A stretch of DNA of 64,000 bases from Ruminiclostridium cellobioparum subsp. termitidis CT1112 (GTDB lineage Bacteria > Bacillota > Clostridia > Acetivibrionales > DSM-1351), in assembly GCF_000350485.1 (NCBI RefSeq), contig NZ_AORV01000078.1:62001-126000 (forward strand), read 5' to 3'. Made by a program: the position numbers and the translations under genes. Below the pieces are notes generated by a model that did not search any database, was not told the origin of the DNA, and was given only the letters and a program-made list of their open reading frames with translations. This document shows, piece after piece, positions 15,941-24,212 of the stretch. Numbering within the stretch: the stretch's first letter is position 1; each line of letters starts with the position of its first letter.

Positions 15941-17266
15941 TCAGTTATTTGCTTCCAATACAGACTTCAGTCTGGTTTCAACGGTTTTCATTATCTCATC
16001 TATTGTTCTGTTTGTTGCCAGCATTGTATTATATGAATCACCCATGATGTCCAGTATTTCAGTATAGGCAGGGAATGAAGGCTGTGGAAGGGCGTATTGC
16101 ATGCAGTCCAGGAAGCCTTTGAAGCTGTCAGTCTGCAATTCAGGTGCACTTATTGCTTCTTTTGTAACCGGGAGTCTCCCTGATTTTATTGCAAAATCAA
16201 CCGCAATATCCTTGCTTGTCATAAACTTAAGGTAATCCGCCATGGCTTCGGGATTTTTACACTCTGTCGTAATTGCATAGCCTGATGTCTGCAAATTTGT
16301 TACATGTCTCTCGTCGGCAGGCATGGGTATGCTTACCAGCTTTCCTTTAAGTGCGGGATTAGCACTCTCTATTGCGCCTATTGCATTTGAACCTGATATC
16401 ATCAAGCCTGTCTGTTCCTTTGCAAAATATGCAACAGCTTCAGGATAACCCGTTTCAGTCACTCCGGGAGGTACAACGCCGTCTTTCTTTGACAGGTCCA
16501 CAAAAGTTTGAAGTGCTTTTTTGTATTTATCGGTGGTTAAATCAGAAACCCATTTGCCGGAAGCATCCTTATATACTTCATTAACTCCAAATGTCCTTAT
16601 AAACTGACAGAACCTGGCTTCTCCGGAACCGTTTTTAGTTCCTACCATACTGAATCCCCAGTGTCCGTCTTTTGTAAATGCCTTTGCAGCCGTTTGGAAA
16701 TCTGCTACAGTCTCTATTTTGTCAATTCCGGCATCCTTCATCCAATCGGCTCTGGCAATGAGAGCCACGGGTATAACGTGCCAGGGCACCAGCATAAGTT
16801 GGCCTTCAATCTTTCCAAATTCAACAACTTTTTCATTAAGTGTTGATATAAATTCCGGTCCCAGCAACTTTTCATGATCAACTATGATTCCCATATCATG
16901 TGCCTGCGCCATGAATTCCGTAGGCATAAAAAATGCATCGGGAAGGTCTCCGCTGGTATTTAATGCAATTATCTTCTTTGCCATTTCATTGACAGGCTGT
17001 TCTAAAAATTTAATCTTTACATTTTGATGCTCTTTCATATACGCATCTGCCATGGCCTGTTCAAGAGGTGCTTCTGTTTCGGTAATAAGTGTAGACATAA
17101 CCGTCAATGTTACTTCTTCATCAGAATTCGCGGCGGCAGCTGACGAAGTTCCCGAAGATGCCCCCTGGCTGTTCTGCGAATCTCCGGCCGAAGAACTGCC
17201 GCAGCCGGCCAGCATTGATGCTGCCATTGCAAAACACAATACGATTACCAACAATCTTTTTTTCAT
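15941..17266 (-). CDS. Extracellular sugar-binding lipoprotein of the island ABC importer
   Basis: 441 residues with a lipoprotein signal ending MAASMLAGC (Cys about residue 22), a Ser/Ala/Gly-rich linker, and a family 1 solute-binding domain (VTLTVMSTLITETEAPLEQAM; VPWHVIPVALIARADWMKDAGI). GGAGGA precedes the ATG at 17266. It follows both permease genes of the same importer, an order (MalF-MalG-SBP) different from the first importer in the window. It should deliver a sugar or sugar acid whose catabolism is encoded on both sides of it: the two galactonate-dehydratase-like enzymes upstream, and the kinase, isomerase and transketolase downstream. Confidence 0.92.
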   Translation of the reverse strand: MKKRLLVIVLCFAMAASMLAGCGSSSAGDSQNSQGASSGTSSAAAANSDEEVTLTVMSTLITETEAPLEQAMADAYMKEHQNVKIKFLEQPVNEMAKKIIALNTSGDLPDAFFMPTEFMAQAHDMGIIVDHEKLLGPEFISTLNEKVVEFGKIEGQLMLVPWHVIPVALIARADWMKDAGIDKIETVADFQTAAKAFTKDGHWGFSMVGTKNGSGEARFCQFIRTFGVNEVYKDASGKWVSDLTTDKYKKALQTFVDLSKKDGVVPPGVTETGYPEAVAYFAKEQTGLMISGSNAIGAIESANPALKGKLVSIPMPADERHVTNLQTSGYAITTECKNPEAMADYLKFMTSKDIAVDFAIKSGRLPVTKEAISAPELQTDSFKGFLDCMQYALPQPSFPAYTEILDIMGDSYNTMLATNRTIDEIMKTVETRLKSVLEANN

Positions 17267-17294
17267 AAATTAATCCTCCTCTAAAATTAATTAT

Positions 17295-18158
17295 TTATTG
17301 TTTTACAGCTCCCGCTGTTAAACCGCTGATAAATGATTTCTGCAGGAATATGAATAATATTACCAAAGGCAGGCTTGCAATTACCGAAGCAGCCATCATA
17401 TCATTCCACAGAATTTTATAAAATCCGTTAAGGTCGGCTATTCCCAATGGAACTGTTTTAAGTTCGGGTGAGGTTATTAATACCTGCGCAAACATATATT
17501 CATTCCATGCAGTTATAAATGAGTATATTGCAACTGAGGAAATACCCGGCAAGGTCATGGGAAGCACGATTTTATAAAATGCCTTCCATCTGGAGCAGCC
17601 GTCAATTATGGCCGCTTCGTCCAATTCAAGAGGTATTGTTCTAAAAAACCCAACCATCATCCACGTGCAGAAGGGAATTGTAAATGATGTATAGACAAGA
17701 ATCATTCCCAGCAAACTATCCTTTAATCCGTATAAATCAAGAACCTTATAAAAGGGAATCAACAGCATGATGGAAGGAAACATCTGAGTTACAAGAACAA
17801 ATGTTAAAAAGCTGTTTTTGCCTTTAAACTTGAATCTTGTTATTCCATAGCCCGACAGACAGGAAAAGAATACCGACAGTACCACTGCTCCAATTACGAT
17901 AATAATGCTGTTTTTAAAATAAGTCAGAAAAGGGTACTCGGTCCAAAGCCGGCTGTAAGAATCAAAAGTAGGATTGTCCGGTATCCATTTAGGCGGTATT
18001 GTGATGGTTTCAGATTCAATCTTAACAGAAGTGGATATCATCCATAGCATGGGCACCAGGACAAGAATCGATGAAATTCCCAGAACAAAATATGTCAATA
18101 TATTACCGGTAATTTTACCTCGTTTTAGTTTTATGTTAACTTCTTTTTTATTCTTCAT
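17295..18158 (-). CDS. Carbohydrate ABC transporter permease, MalG type
   Basis: 287 residues, six membrane segments, EAA loop ELDEAAIIDGCSRWKAFYKIVLPM near residue 190 and the C-terminal FISGLTAGAVKQ. Its start overlaps the last 11 bases of the preceding MalF-type gene, indicating translational coupling. It forms the membrane channel of the importer with 18148-19062; an ATPase must be supplied in trans because none is encoded in the operon. Confidence 0.93.
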   Translation of the reverse strand: MKNKKEVNIKLKRGKITGNILTYFVLGISSILVLVPMLWMISTSVKIESETITIPPKWIPDNPTFDSYSRLWTEYPFLTYFKNSIIIVIGAVVLSVFFSCLSGYGITRFKFKGKNSFLTFVLVTQMFPSIMLLIPFYKVLDLYGLKDSLLGMILVYTSFTIPFCTWMMVGFFRTIPLELDEAAIIDGCSRWKAFYKIVLPMTLPGISSVAIYSFITAWNEYMFAQVLITSPELKTVPLGIADLNGFYKILWNDMMAASVIASLPLVILFIFLQKSFISGLTAGAVKQ

Positions 18159-19062
18159 TGTCCAAGAACCTCCTATACAATTTGCTTATTACCAGGCAAA
18201 TGAAGAATACAATGACAGACATTGCTGCAGCCTTTCCAAAATTGAAATATTCAAATGCCTGCTTGTATATCTCTATACTGATTATCGAGGTATCGCTTCC
18301 GGGACCACCTTTTGTCAGCAGATACACTATTGTATAGTGCTTGAACCACCATACGGTATCTAAAACCAGTGTGGTAGTAAGTACGGGCTTTATCGACGGA
18401 AGTACAATTCTGAAAAAAGTCTGAACCTTATTGGCACCATCCATTTTTGCGGCCTCATATATATCTTCCGATACACTTTGCAGTCCTGCCAGCACATTTA
18501 CCATAACAAGCGGATAGCCTTTCCATATACATACAAGTACTACTGCAATAAAGGCAAACCGCGTATCCCCAAGCCAGGATATATGATCATTTATTAATCC
18601 TGCATCAAGCAGATAATTATTTACCAACCCGTATAAGGGATTCATGATCCATTTAAATATGAGTGCGACTACTACCTCGGGAAAAAGCCACGGAAGAACT
18701 AAAACAGCCCTGAAAAAGGTTATTCCTGCCTTTTTCTGGTTCAGTACCATTCCCAGTAACACACCGATTACAAAATGTGCTGCTACAACCAGAAAAGTAA
18801 ATTTTAGTGTTACCCATATCTGTGAAATAAAGGTCTTATCGGAAAAAATGCTGATATAATTCTTTAAGGCTACAAAATCCCATTTGTTAGACAGGTTTGT
18901 TTTGAAGAAACTGATGAACACCCCGTAACACAGGGGATATATCACTAACATAATTAACGCTATTAAGGCTGGACCAATAAATATATAGGGGGTCAAGCTC
19001 TTAAGTGAAATTTTTCGAGAATCAAAAGCCGCCGTCTTATTCGTCCCGCTTCTATTATTCAT
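18148..19062 (-). CDS. Carbohydrate ABC transporter permease, MalF type
   Basis: About 304 residues. Six membrane segments, EAA loop DIYEAAKMDGANKVQTFFRIVLPS in the second half. The ATG at 19062 is preferred because GGAGGAGG lies 9 bases upstream; a TTG two codons earlier falls inside the spacing. It follows the galactonate-dehydratase-family gene by 25 bases in the long catabolic operon. Confidence 0.93.
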   Translation of the reverse strand: MNNRSGTNKTAAFDSRKISLKSLTPYIFIGPALIALIMLVIYPLCYGVFISFFKTNLSNKWDFVALKNYISIFSDKTFISQIWVTLKFTFLVVAAHFVIGVLLGMVLNQKKAGITFFRAVLVLPWLFPEVVVALIFKWIMNPLYGLVNNYLLDAGLINDHISWLGDTRFAFIAVVLVCIWKGYPLVMVNVLAGLQSVSEDIYEAAKMDGANKVQTFFRIVLPSIKPVLTTTLVLDTVWWFKHYTIVYLLTKGGPGSDTSIISIEIYKQAFEYFNFGKAAAMSVIVFFICLVISKLYRRFLDNEE

Positions 19063-19086
19063 GAACAATTGCCTCCTCCATTAAAA

Positions 19087-20232
19087 TTACCAATCTGCTA
19101 CAGAATGATCGTCTTCGTGATAATATACCGGGCAGCTCCAACTTCCATCATATATATAATCTTTAATTGCATCTTCATTAACTTCAAAACCCAGACCGGG
19201 AGCGGTCGGGACGTCAATATATCCATCTTTTATTTCAAAAGCCCTTTTGAAAAGATTTTTCCCCAAATCCGAACCGTCTTCCAGACGTATATTTTCCTGA
19301 GCGGTAAAATTGGGAATACAGGTATCGATTTGCAGACAGGATGCCAATGCTATAGGTCCAAGAGGATTATGCGGAGCAATATTTACATAATAGTTTGCCG
19401 CCATGGCAGCTATCTTGAAAGTTGATAATATACCTCCGCAATGGCTTAAATCCGGCTGAAGAACATTCGCGGCCTGTTTTTCCAGTACCTGCCGGAAAGC
19501 CCATGGTGTGAACAACCTCTCTCCGGTTGCAATGGGAATTGTAGTGGATCGAGCAATCCTTGCCATGCAATCAACATTTTCAGGAAGGACGGGCTCTTCT
19601 ACAAACATGGGATAATACTTTTCCAGTTCTCTGCAAAAAATAGGCGCCATGGCAGGTGAAACTCTACCGTGAAAATCAATGGCAATATCAATATCCTTGC
19701 CGACAGCTTCTCTTAAAGCAGCAAATTTGTTTACATAAGTCTCAACAGTCTTCATTGTATCAATATGTCTGAGAGGAACATGTATGGGTGTCTTCAATGC
19801 TGTGTACCCCTGTGCGACTTTTTCTTTTGCAGCTTTGCAAAGTTCTTCCACCGATGGATTTTCAACAGGTGTGATGTGTGCATACATTCTTATTCTGTCT
19901 CTGCATTTGCCCCCAAGCATTTGCCAAACGGGCATCCCGTATACCTTCCCCTTGATATCCCAAAGCGCCTGTTCTATCCCGCTTATTGCGCTGCATATAA
20001 TTGCACCGCCCCTGTAAAAGGAACCACGGTACATCAGCTGCCAGAGGTGCTCGATATTCATGGGGTCCTCACCGATTATCATTTTCCCCAGGGTGTGTAC
20101 GGCTTCCTCAACAACTGTACTCTTACCTTCAATGACAGGTTCCCCCCAGCCGCAGACCCCCTCATCCGTTGTAATTTTTAAAAACAGCCATCTGGGTAAA
20201 AGATTGTATGTTTCAAATTTTACAATTTTCAT
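19087..20232 (-). CDS. Mandelate racemase/enolase superfamily dehydratase, D-galactonate dehydratase family (paralogue 1)
   Basis: 381 residues, strongly like DgoD throughout (GGAIICSAISGIEQALWDIKGK; MLGGKCRDRIRMYAH). Metal-binding and catalytic positions are present: DFHGR (Asp ligand plus catalytic His), FVEEPVLPEN (Glu), ATGERLF (Glu), QPDLSHCGGI (Asp) and APHNPLGP (second catalytic His). It should remove water from an aldonic acid to give a 2-keto-3-deoxy acid, feeding the KDG-type kinase and KDPG aldolase encoded on the divergent strand. The gene is adjacent to a close paralogue (13-base gap). The C-terminus ends in SVADW. Substrate may be galactonate or another epimer; family membership is firm. 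Confidence 0.9.
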   Translation of the reverse strand: MKIVKFETYNLLPRWLFLKITTDEGVCGWGEPVIEGKSTVVEEAVHTLGKMIIGEDPMNIEHLWQLMYRGSFYRGGAIICSAISGIEQALWDIKGKVYGMPVWQMLGGKCRDRIRMYAHITPVENPSVEELCKAAKEKVAQGYTALKTPIHVPLRHIDTMKTVETYVNKFAALREAVGKDIDIAIDFHGRVSPAMAPIFCRELEKYYPMFVEEPVLPENVDCMARIARSTTIPIATGERLFTPWAFRQVLEKQAANVLQPDLSHCGGILSTFKIAAMAANYYVNIAPHNPLGPIALASCLQIDTCIPNFTAQENIRLEDGSDLGKNLFKRAFEIKDGYIDVPTAPGLGFEVNEDAIKDYIYDGSWSCPVYYHEDDHSVADW

Positions 20233-20245
20233 TTATCCGTCCTCC

Positions 20246-21394
20246 TTACCAGTCCCCTAATGAATTATCATCGGAATGATATTCCACGGGGCAGATATAA
20301 TATCCGTCATAAGCAAAGTCTTTCAATACCTCTTCATTAACCTCAAAACCAAGTCCGGGCTTTTCAGGTATATCTATGTAACCGTCAACTATTTTAAACG
20401 GCTCCTTAAACAGTATATTTCCGAGATCTGTTCCGTCAGGCATTGTAGGATGCTCCTGGGCAGTAAAATTCGGAATACATGTGTCAATTTGAAGACATGC
20501 AGCCAAAGCAATCGGGCCAAGCGGATTATGCGGAGCCATGGAGCAATAATAGTTGGCCCCCATGGCTGCAATCTTGTAAGTTTGCAAGATTCCGCCGCAA
20601 TGACAGACATCCGGCTGCAAAACTTGTGCCGCCTGCTTTTCTATAACTTCTCTGAAACCCCAGGTTGTAAACAGCCTCTCCCCTGTCGCTATGGGAATAC
20701 TTGTTAATTTTGCAATTTTAACCATGGCATCTACGTTTTCGGGTAATACCGGTTCTTCAATAAACATGGGATAGTACGGCTCCAATTCCCTGCAAAGGAT
20801 GGGTGCCATAGCCGGTGAAATACGTCCGTGGAAATCTATGGCTATATCAACTTCCTTACCAACCGTCTCCCGTATTGCCGCAAATTTTTCTATATATTTT
20901 TCAACGGTCTGCATGGTATCAATATGTCTTACAGGGGCAAACATGGGTGTTTTTAAAGATTTAAAACCAGCCTCCAACCTTTTTTTTGCCCACTCCCGGA
21001 CTTGTTCGACAGTTGGATTCTCCACATTGGGAGTGATATGGGCATACATTCTGATACGGTCTCTGCAGCGCCCGCCTAAAAGCTGCCATACAGGCACGCC
21101 GTATGTCTTTCCCTTAATATCCCATAGAGCCTGTTCAATACCGCTGATTGCGCTGCATAAGATTGCTCCCCCGCGATAGAATGCTCCTCTGTACATCAGC
21201 TGCCACAGGTGTTCTATATTCATCGGATCTTCTCCGATAATCATTTTGCCCAGAATATGTACTGCTTCTTCCACAACCTTTGTCTTACCTTCCAGATCAG
21301 GCTCACCCCAACCGCATACCCCTTCATCAGTAGATATTTTCAAAAACAGCCATCTTGGCCGGATATGAAATGTTTCCAATTTCGTTATTTTCAT
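20246..21394 (-). CDS. Mandelate racemase/enolase superfamily dehydratase, D-galactonate dehydratase family (paralogue 2)
   Basis: 382 residues, first gene of the long minus-strand operon and a clear tandem duplicate of 19087-20232. It keeps the same active-site set: DFHGR, FIEEPVLPEN, ATGERLF, QPDVCHCGGI and APHNPLGP. Differences cluster in the segment after MYAHITP (about residues 118-160), part of the capping or substrate-facing region, which suggests different substrate preference or stability rather than simple redundancy. GAAGGAG precedes the ATG. It is divergent from iclR; candidate operator motifs lie at 21422-21443 and 21600-21615. Confidence 0.9.
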   Translation of the reverse strand: MKITKLETFHIRPRWLFLKISTDEGVCGWGEPDLEGKTKVVEEAVHILGKMIIGEDPMNIEHLWQLMYRGAFYRGGAILCSAISGIEQALWDIKGKTYGVPVWQLLGGRCRDRIRMYAHITPNVENPTVEQVREWAKKRLEAGFKSLKTPMFAPVRHIDTMQTVEKYIEKFAAIRETVGKEVDIAIDFHGRISPAMAPILCRELEPYYPMFIEEPVLPENVDAMVKIAKLTSIPIATGERLFTTWGFREVIEKQAAQVLQPDVCHCGGILQTYKIAAMGANYYCSMAPHNPLGPIALAACLQIDTCIPNFTAQEHPTMPDGTDLGNILFKEPFKIVDGYIDIPEKPGLGFEVNEEVLKDFAYDGYYICPVEYHSDDNSLGDW

Positions 21395-21421
21395 GCATGT
21401 CTCCTTCCCATCAAAATCAAA

Positions 21422-21443
21422 ATTCCGTTCGCCATTTCGTACG
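21422..21443. promoter_or_regulatory. Candidate IclR operator ahead of the dehydratase operon
   Basis: The adjoining motifs ATTCCGTTCGC (21422-21432) and CCATTTCGTACG (21432-21443) lie 28 bases upstream of the dehydratase start. The same two motifs recur at 22429-22439 and 22475-22486, before the next gene group on the plus strand. Two separate recurring 11-12-mers make a shared regulator site plausible. Confidence 0.45.
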
Positions 21444-21555
21444 TTGTTCGCAATTTTAATTATATCAACTAAAAACTTTTATGTCAACATATTATAAAAT
21501 ATTTCAAAAAATCGGCCTTAAAACTATGCATATTTATTAATTTTCATACAATGTG

Positions 21556-21615
21556 TTGACTTGTTTTAAATATGAATGATATAATTTTATTCATAGGTCG
21601 TTCGGATATCCGGAC
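21556..21615 (+). promoter_or_regulatory. Promoter and palindromic operator of iclR
   Basis: TTGACT (21556-21561), an 18-base spacer and TATAAT (21580-21585) form a good sigma-A promoter. Just downstream of the expected start, GTTCGGATATCCGGAC (21600-21615) is a near-perfect palindrome, where a bound repressor would block transcription. Autoregulation by IclR is inferred. Confidence 0.6.
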
Positions 21616-21647
21616 GGATAATCGTAATTGTGAATGAGGGAGATAAT

Positions 21648-22454
21648 ATGGAAAACCAGAATATCAAGATTAACAAGACTGTAGCCCGCGTTGCAGATAT
21701 ATTGGACTATATTGCCAAGTCGCAAAAGCCGGCAGGTTTGGCTGAAATCAGTAAGGAACTTAAAATACCAAAAAGCAGTGCTTTTGATATAATACATACA
21801 CTTGCAAGCAAAAAAATGTTAATTATAAATGAAGAGACCAAAACATTTCAGTTGGATGTTAAATCCTTTGAAATCGGAAGTGCATATCTTGGGCGTTCCC
21901 ATATCCATAGCGCCGCACGTCCCTATTTAAAGGATCTAAGCCTGCAAACCGGTGAAACAGCATTTCTGGCTGTTCCAAACAATGGCTTCCTTGTATACCT
22001 GGACAAAGTGGAAGGAAGATCCCCTACCAGGACTACATGTGTAATAGGCGACCGGAATTATATGCATTGTACCGGCCTCGGCAAAGCCATGCTGGCATCC
22101 ATGCCTATTGAAGAAGTGAGAATGATAACAGGCGGCGGAAAACTGCAAACGCATACGGCTAATACTCTCCCCGATTTCAACAGTCTCATAGCAGACCTTG
22201 AAAAAATCAGGGAAAGAGGTTATTCTATCGACAACTGTGAAGACAATGATTTTGTATTTTGTGTCGCTGCTCCCATACTCAATCATTCGGGTAAATGCAT
22301 AGCCGCAATAAGCATTTCTACCATATATACGCCTTCTACCAGGGAGAAGGAGCCGTTTTACAGCAAATTAATAACCGATGCCGCCCTGGAAATCTCCCAT
22401 AGATTCGGCTATACTGAAAACTTAATTTATTCCGTTCGCTCATATAATATTTAA
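21648..22454 (+). CDS. IclR-family transcriptional regulator
   Basis: About 268 residues. An N-terminal winged helix-turn-helix (about 10-65; PAGLAEISKELKIPKSSAFDIIHTLASKKML) is followed by the IclR effector-binding domain (TGETAFLAVPNNGFLVYLDKVEG; YSIDNCEDNDFVFCVAAPILN). The ATG at 21648 is preceded by GAGGGAG; an in-frame GTG at 21630 sits upstream of that site and is less likely. It is divergent from the sugar-acid operon and co-directional with the kinase and aldolase genes, so it should control both in response to a sugar acid or keto-deoxy acid, by analogy with KdgR. Confidence 0.92.
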   Translation: MENQNIKINKTVARVADILDYIAKSQKPAGLAEISKELKIPKSSAFDIIHTLASKKMLIINEETKTFQLDVKSFEIGSAYLGRSHIHSAARPYLKDLSLQTGETAFLAVPNNGFLVYLDKVEGRSPTRTTCVIGDRNYMHCTGLGKAMLASMPIEEVRMITGGGKLQTHTANTLPDFNSLIADLEKIRERGYSIDNCEDNDFVFCVAAPILNHSGKCIAAISISTIYTPSTREKEPFYSKLITDAALEISHRFGYTENLIYSVRSYNI

Positions 22455-22474
22455 TCCGGCATAACAATGTATTT

Positions 22475-22536
22475 CCATTTCGTACGGTTCAGTATCCCTA
22501 AATCAATTGCCGTGGACTCTCACGGTAATTGATTTA
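22475..22536 (+). promoter_or_regulatory. Repeated operator-like motif and hairpin downstream of iclR
   Basis: CCATTTCGTACGG (22475-22487) repeats the motif before the dehydratase operon. It is followed by a 16-base stem, TAAATCAATTGCCGTG (22499-22514) with CACGGTAATTGATTTA (22521-22536), loop GACTCT. There is no T-run, so it may be a processing or regulatory structure before the VOC gene rather than a terminator. Confidence 0.5.
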
Positions 22537-22553
22537 CGAAAAGAGGAAAGATT

Positions 22554-23207
22554 ATGAACCAGACCTTATACCTTATCAGGCAATTTGGAGTACTTCCGTG
22601 TATCCCGACTCTGCAGGGTATTGATATATCAACTTTAAACAATACCCTTATTAATTCCGGTATCCCTTATATCTGTTTGGAAACCGAAAGTTCTCATGTG
22701 TCACCGGTTTTAGATTCCGATGTAATATTATTAAATTTATCTTCAAGTGAAAAGCAGTACCTTCTGAAAGAAAATGTAAGGTTTATCACCATTCCTTCCC
22801 AGCTCTGTTCACCAAATGAGTCTGAAAATTTATCCAAATTTCTCCGGTCTGAAATTGATAAAATTCTGGATCTGAAGCTGATCCATATCGGCATTAATTC
22901 AAAAAATGAAGGGGAAGCCGGTGAAATTACCCGACAATACGGCAGCCTTCTTAACCTTCCTGTGAAAGATACCAGGGATTCTTTTTTTGTGGGAACGCTT
23001 ATTGAGGTTATGAAGCATCCCTTTCTGGGAAAAAACGGCCATATTGCATTGGGAACCGGTAATATACATCTGGCCGTCAGCTATTACCATGCACTTGGAT
23101 ATGAATTCAATTTTGATACAGCAGTATACAATGCTTCAAAAGAACTGGTACTCATTTATCTGAAAGAAGAGTACGGGGGCTTTGCCTTGCATTTTAAGCA
23201 GGTTTAA
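22554..23207 (+). CDS. KDPG-aldolase-related protein with C-terminal VOC-like domain
   Basis: 217 residues, start ATG after AAGAGGAAAG. Residues about 1-105 look like a shortened, degenerate aldolase half (GVLPCIPTLQGIDISTLNNTLINSGIPYICLE), lacking the Schiff-base Lys motif. Residues about 106-217 resemble the VOC/glyoxalase-like extension found at the C-terminus of some clostridial KDPG aldolases (HIGINSKNEGEAGEI; LGKNGHIALGTGNIHLAV; IYLKEEYGGFALHF). A complete KDPG aldolase without this extension lies two genes downstream (24213), so the extension appears to have become a separate protein. It may be an accessory subunit, mutarotase or regulator of the keto-deoxy acid pathway. Function unknown. 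Confidence 0.7.
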   Translation: MNQTLYLIRQFGVLPCIPTLQGIDISTLNNTLINSGIPYICLETESSHVSPVLDSDVILLNLSSSEKQYLLKENVRFITIPSQLCSPNESENLSKFLRSEIDKILDLKLIHIGINSKNEGEAGEITRQYGSLLNLPVKDTRDSFFVGTLIEVMKHPFLGKNGHIALGTGNIHLAVSYYHALGYEFNFDTAVYNASKELVLIYLKEEYGGFALHFKQV

Positions 23208-23245
23208 GTATAAACGATAATACAATTTCAAAAGGAGTAATTATA

Positions 23246-24196
23246 GTGTCTGAAGTCTTAACTTTTGGTGAATCCATGATTGTGTTTGCACCGTCTCAAT
23301 CGGGATTACTCCGTTATATAAATAATTATGAGGCAAAATTTGCCGGTGCCGAAAGCAATACGGCCATAGGTCTTTGCAAACTGGGGCACACTGCCCGGTG
23401 GTTCAGCCGTATCGGGAATGATGAACTGGGTCAATACATACTGTATAAAATACGTGCAGAAGGGGTCGATGTCGATAATGTCATTATCGATAATGAACAT
23501 CCGACGGGTATAATGATTAAAGAATTATCCGGGTCGGGCCAAACCAGGGTCTATTATTACCGCTCGGGTTCTGCCGCATCCTATTTAAGTCCGACAGATC
23601 TGCCGCCGGAATTGTTTGAGAATGTAAAAATACTCCATGTCACCGGAATTACTCCGATATTAAGTGACAGTTGTCACTCCCTGACCACTTCCGCAATTAA
23701 AACAGCCAGACAAAAAGGTATAAAAGTCAGTTTTGACCCAAATATCAGGAAAAAGCTCTGGAATAATTCCGATCATTCTGAAATGATCAGAGGACTTATT
23801 CATAATTCAAATATTGTGACCCTTGGTTTGGAAGAAGCTGAAATACTATATGGAAATAAAAATTTTGAGCATCTGAATGAAATTCTGTTCCGTTCTCCCC
23901 ATTTGGAGTATTTAGCCATAAAGAACGGCGCCGAAGGAGCTTTTGTCTCAGATGGTAAAACCCAGTATTCCATTGCACCTTATCCCTGCAACTGTATTGA
24001 CAGTATCGGAGCGGGTGACGCCTTCAACGCGGCATTTCTGGCAGGTATTCTGGAAAACAGGCCTGTTGGGGAATGCGGAAAAATGGCGGCAATTGCGGGA
24101 GCCCTAAGTACTGAAACCACAGGGGATACCGAAAGTCTTCCTACAAGGCAGCAATTGAATTCAATTTTAGAACCGGAACAATCAATTTATCGATAA
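23246..24196 (+). CDS. kdgK: PfkB-family sugar kinase, probable 2-keto-3-deoxygluconate kinase
   Basis: 316 residues starting at GTG 23246 behind AAAGGAG. PfkB features are present: GESMIVFAP at the N-terminus, FAGAESNTAIGLCKLGH, IGNDELGQYILYKIRAEGVDV, and the catalytic DSIGAGDAFNAAFLAG motif near residue 250. Lying between iclR/VOC and a KDPG aldolase, it should phosphorylate a 2-keto-3-deoxy acid made by the galactonate-dehydratase-like enzymes. It could act on KDG or KDGal; the two cannot be told apart here. A second, longer PfkB kinase sits at 37828-38928. Confidence 0.85.
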   Translation: MSEVLTFGESMIVFAPSQSGLLRYINNYEAKFAGAESNTAIGLCKLGHTARWFSRIGNDELGQYILYKIRAEGVDVDNVIIDNEHPTGIMIKELSGSGQTRVYYYRSGSAASYLSPTDLPPELFENVKILHVTGITPILSDSCHSLTTSAIKTARQKGIKVSFDPNIRKKLWNNSDHSEMIRGLIHNSNIVTLGLEEAEILYGNKNFEHLNEILFRSPHLEYLAIKNGAEGAFVSDGKTQYSIAPYPCNCIDSIGAGDAFNAAFLAGILENRPVGECGKMAAIAGALSTETTGDTESLPTRQQLNSILEPEQSIYR

Positions 24197-24212
24197 AAAG
24201 GAGGAAAATCAG

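Noticed and set aside
22554-23207. Treating the VOC-like gene as a pseudogene of KDPG aldolase
   Set aside because: It has an intact frame, its own ribosome site and a well-preserved C-terminal domain, so it is probably functional.
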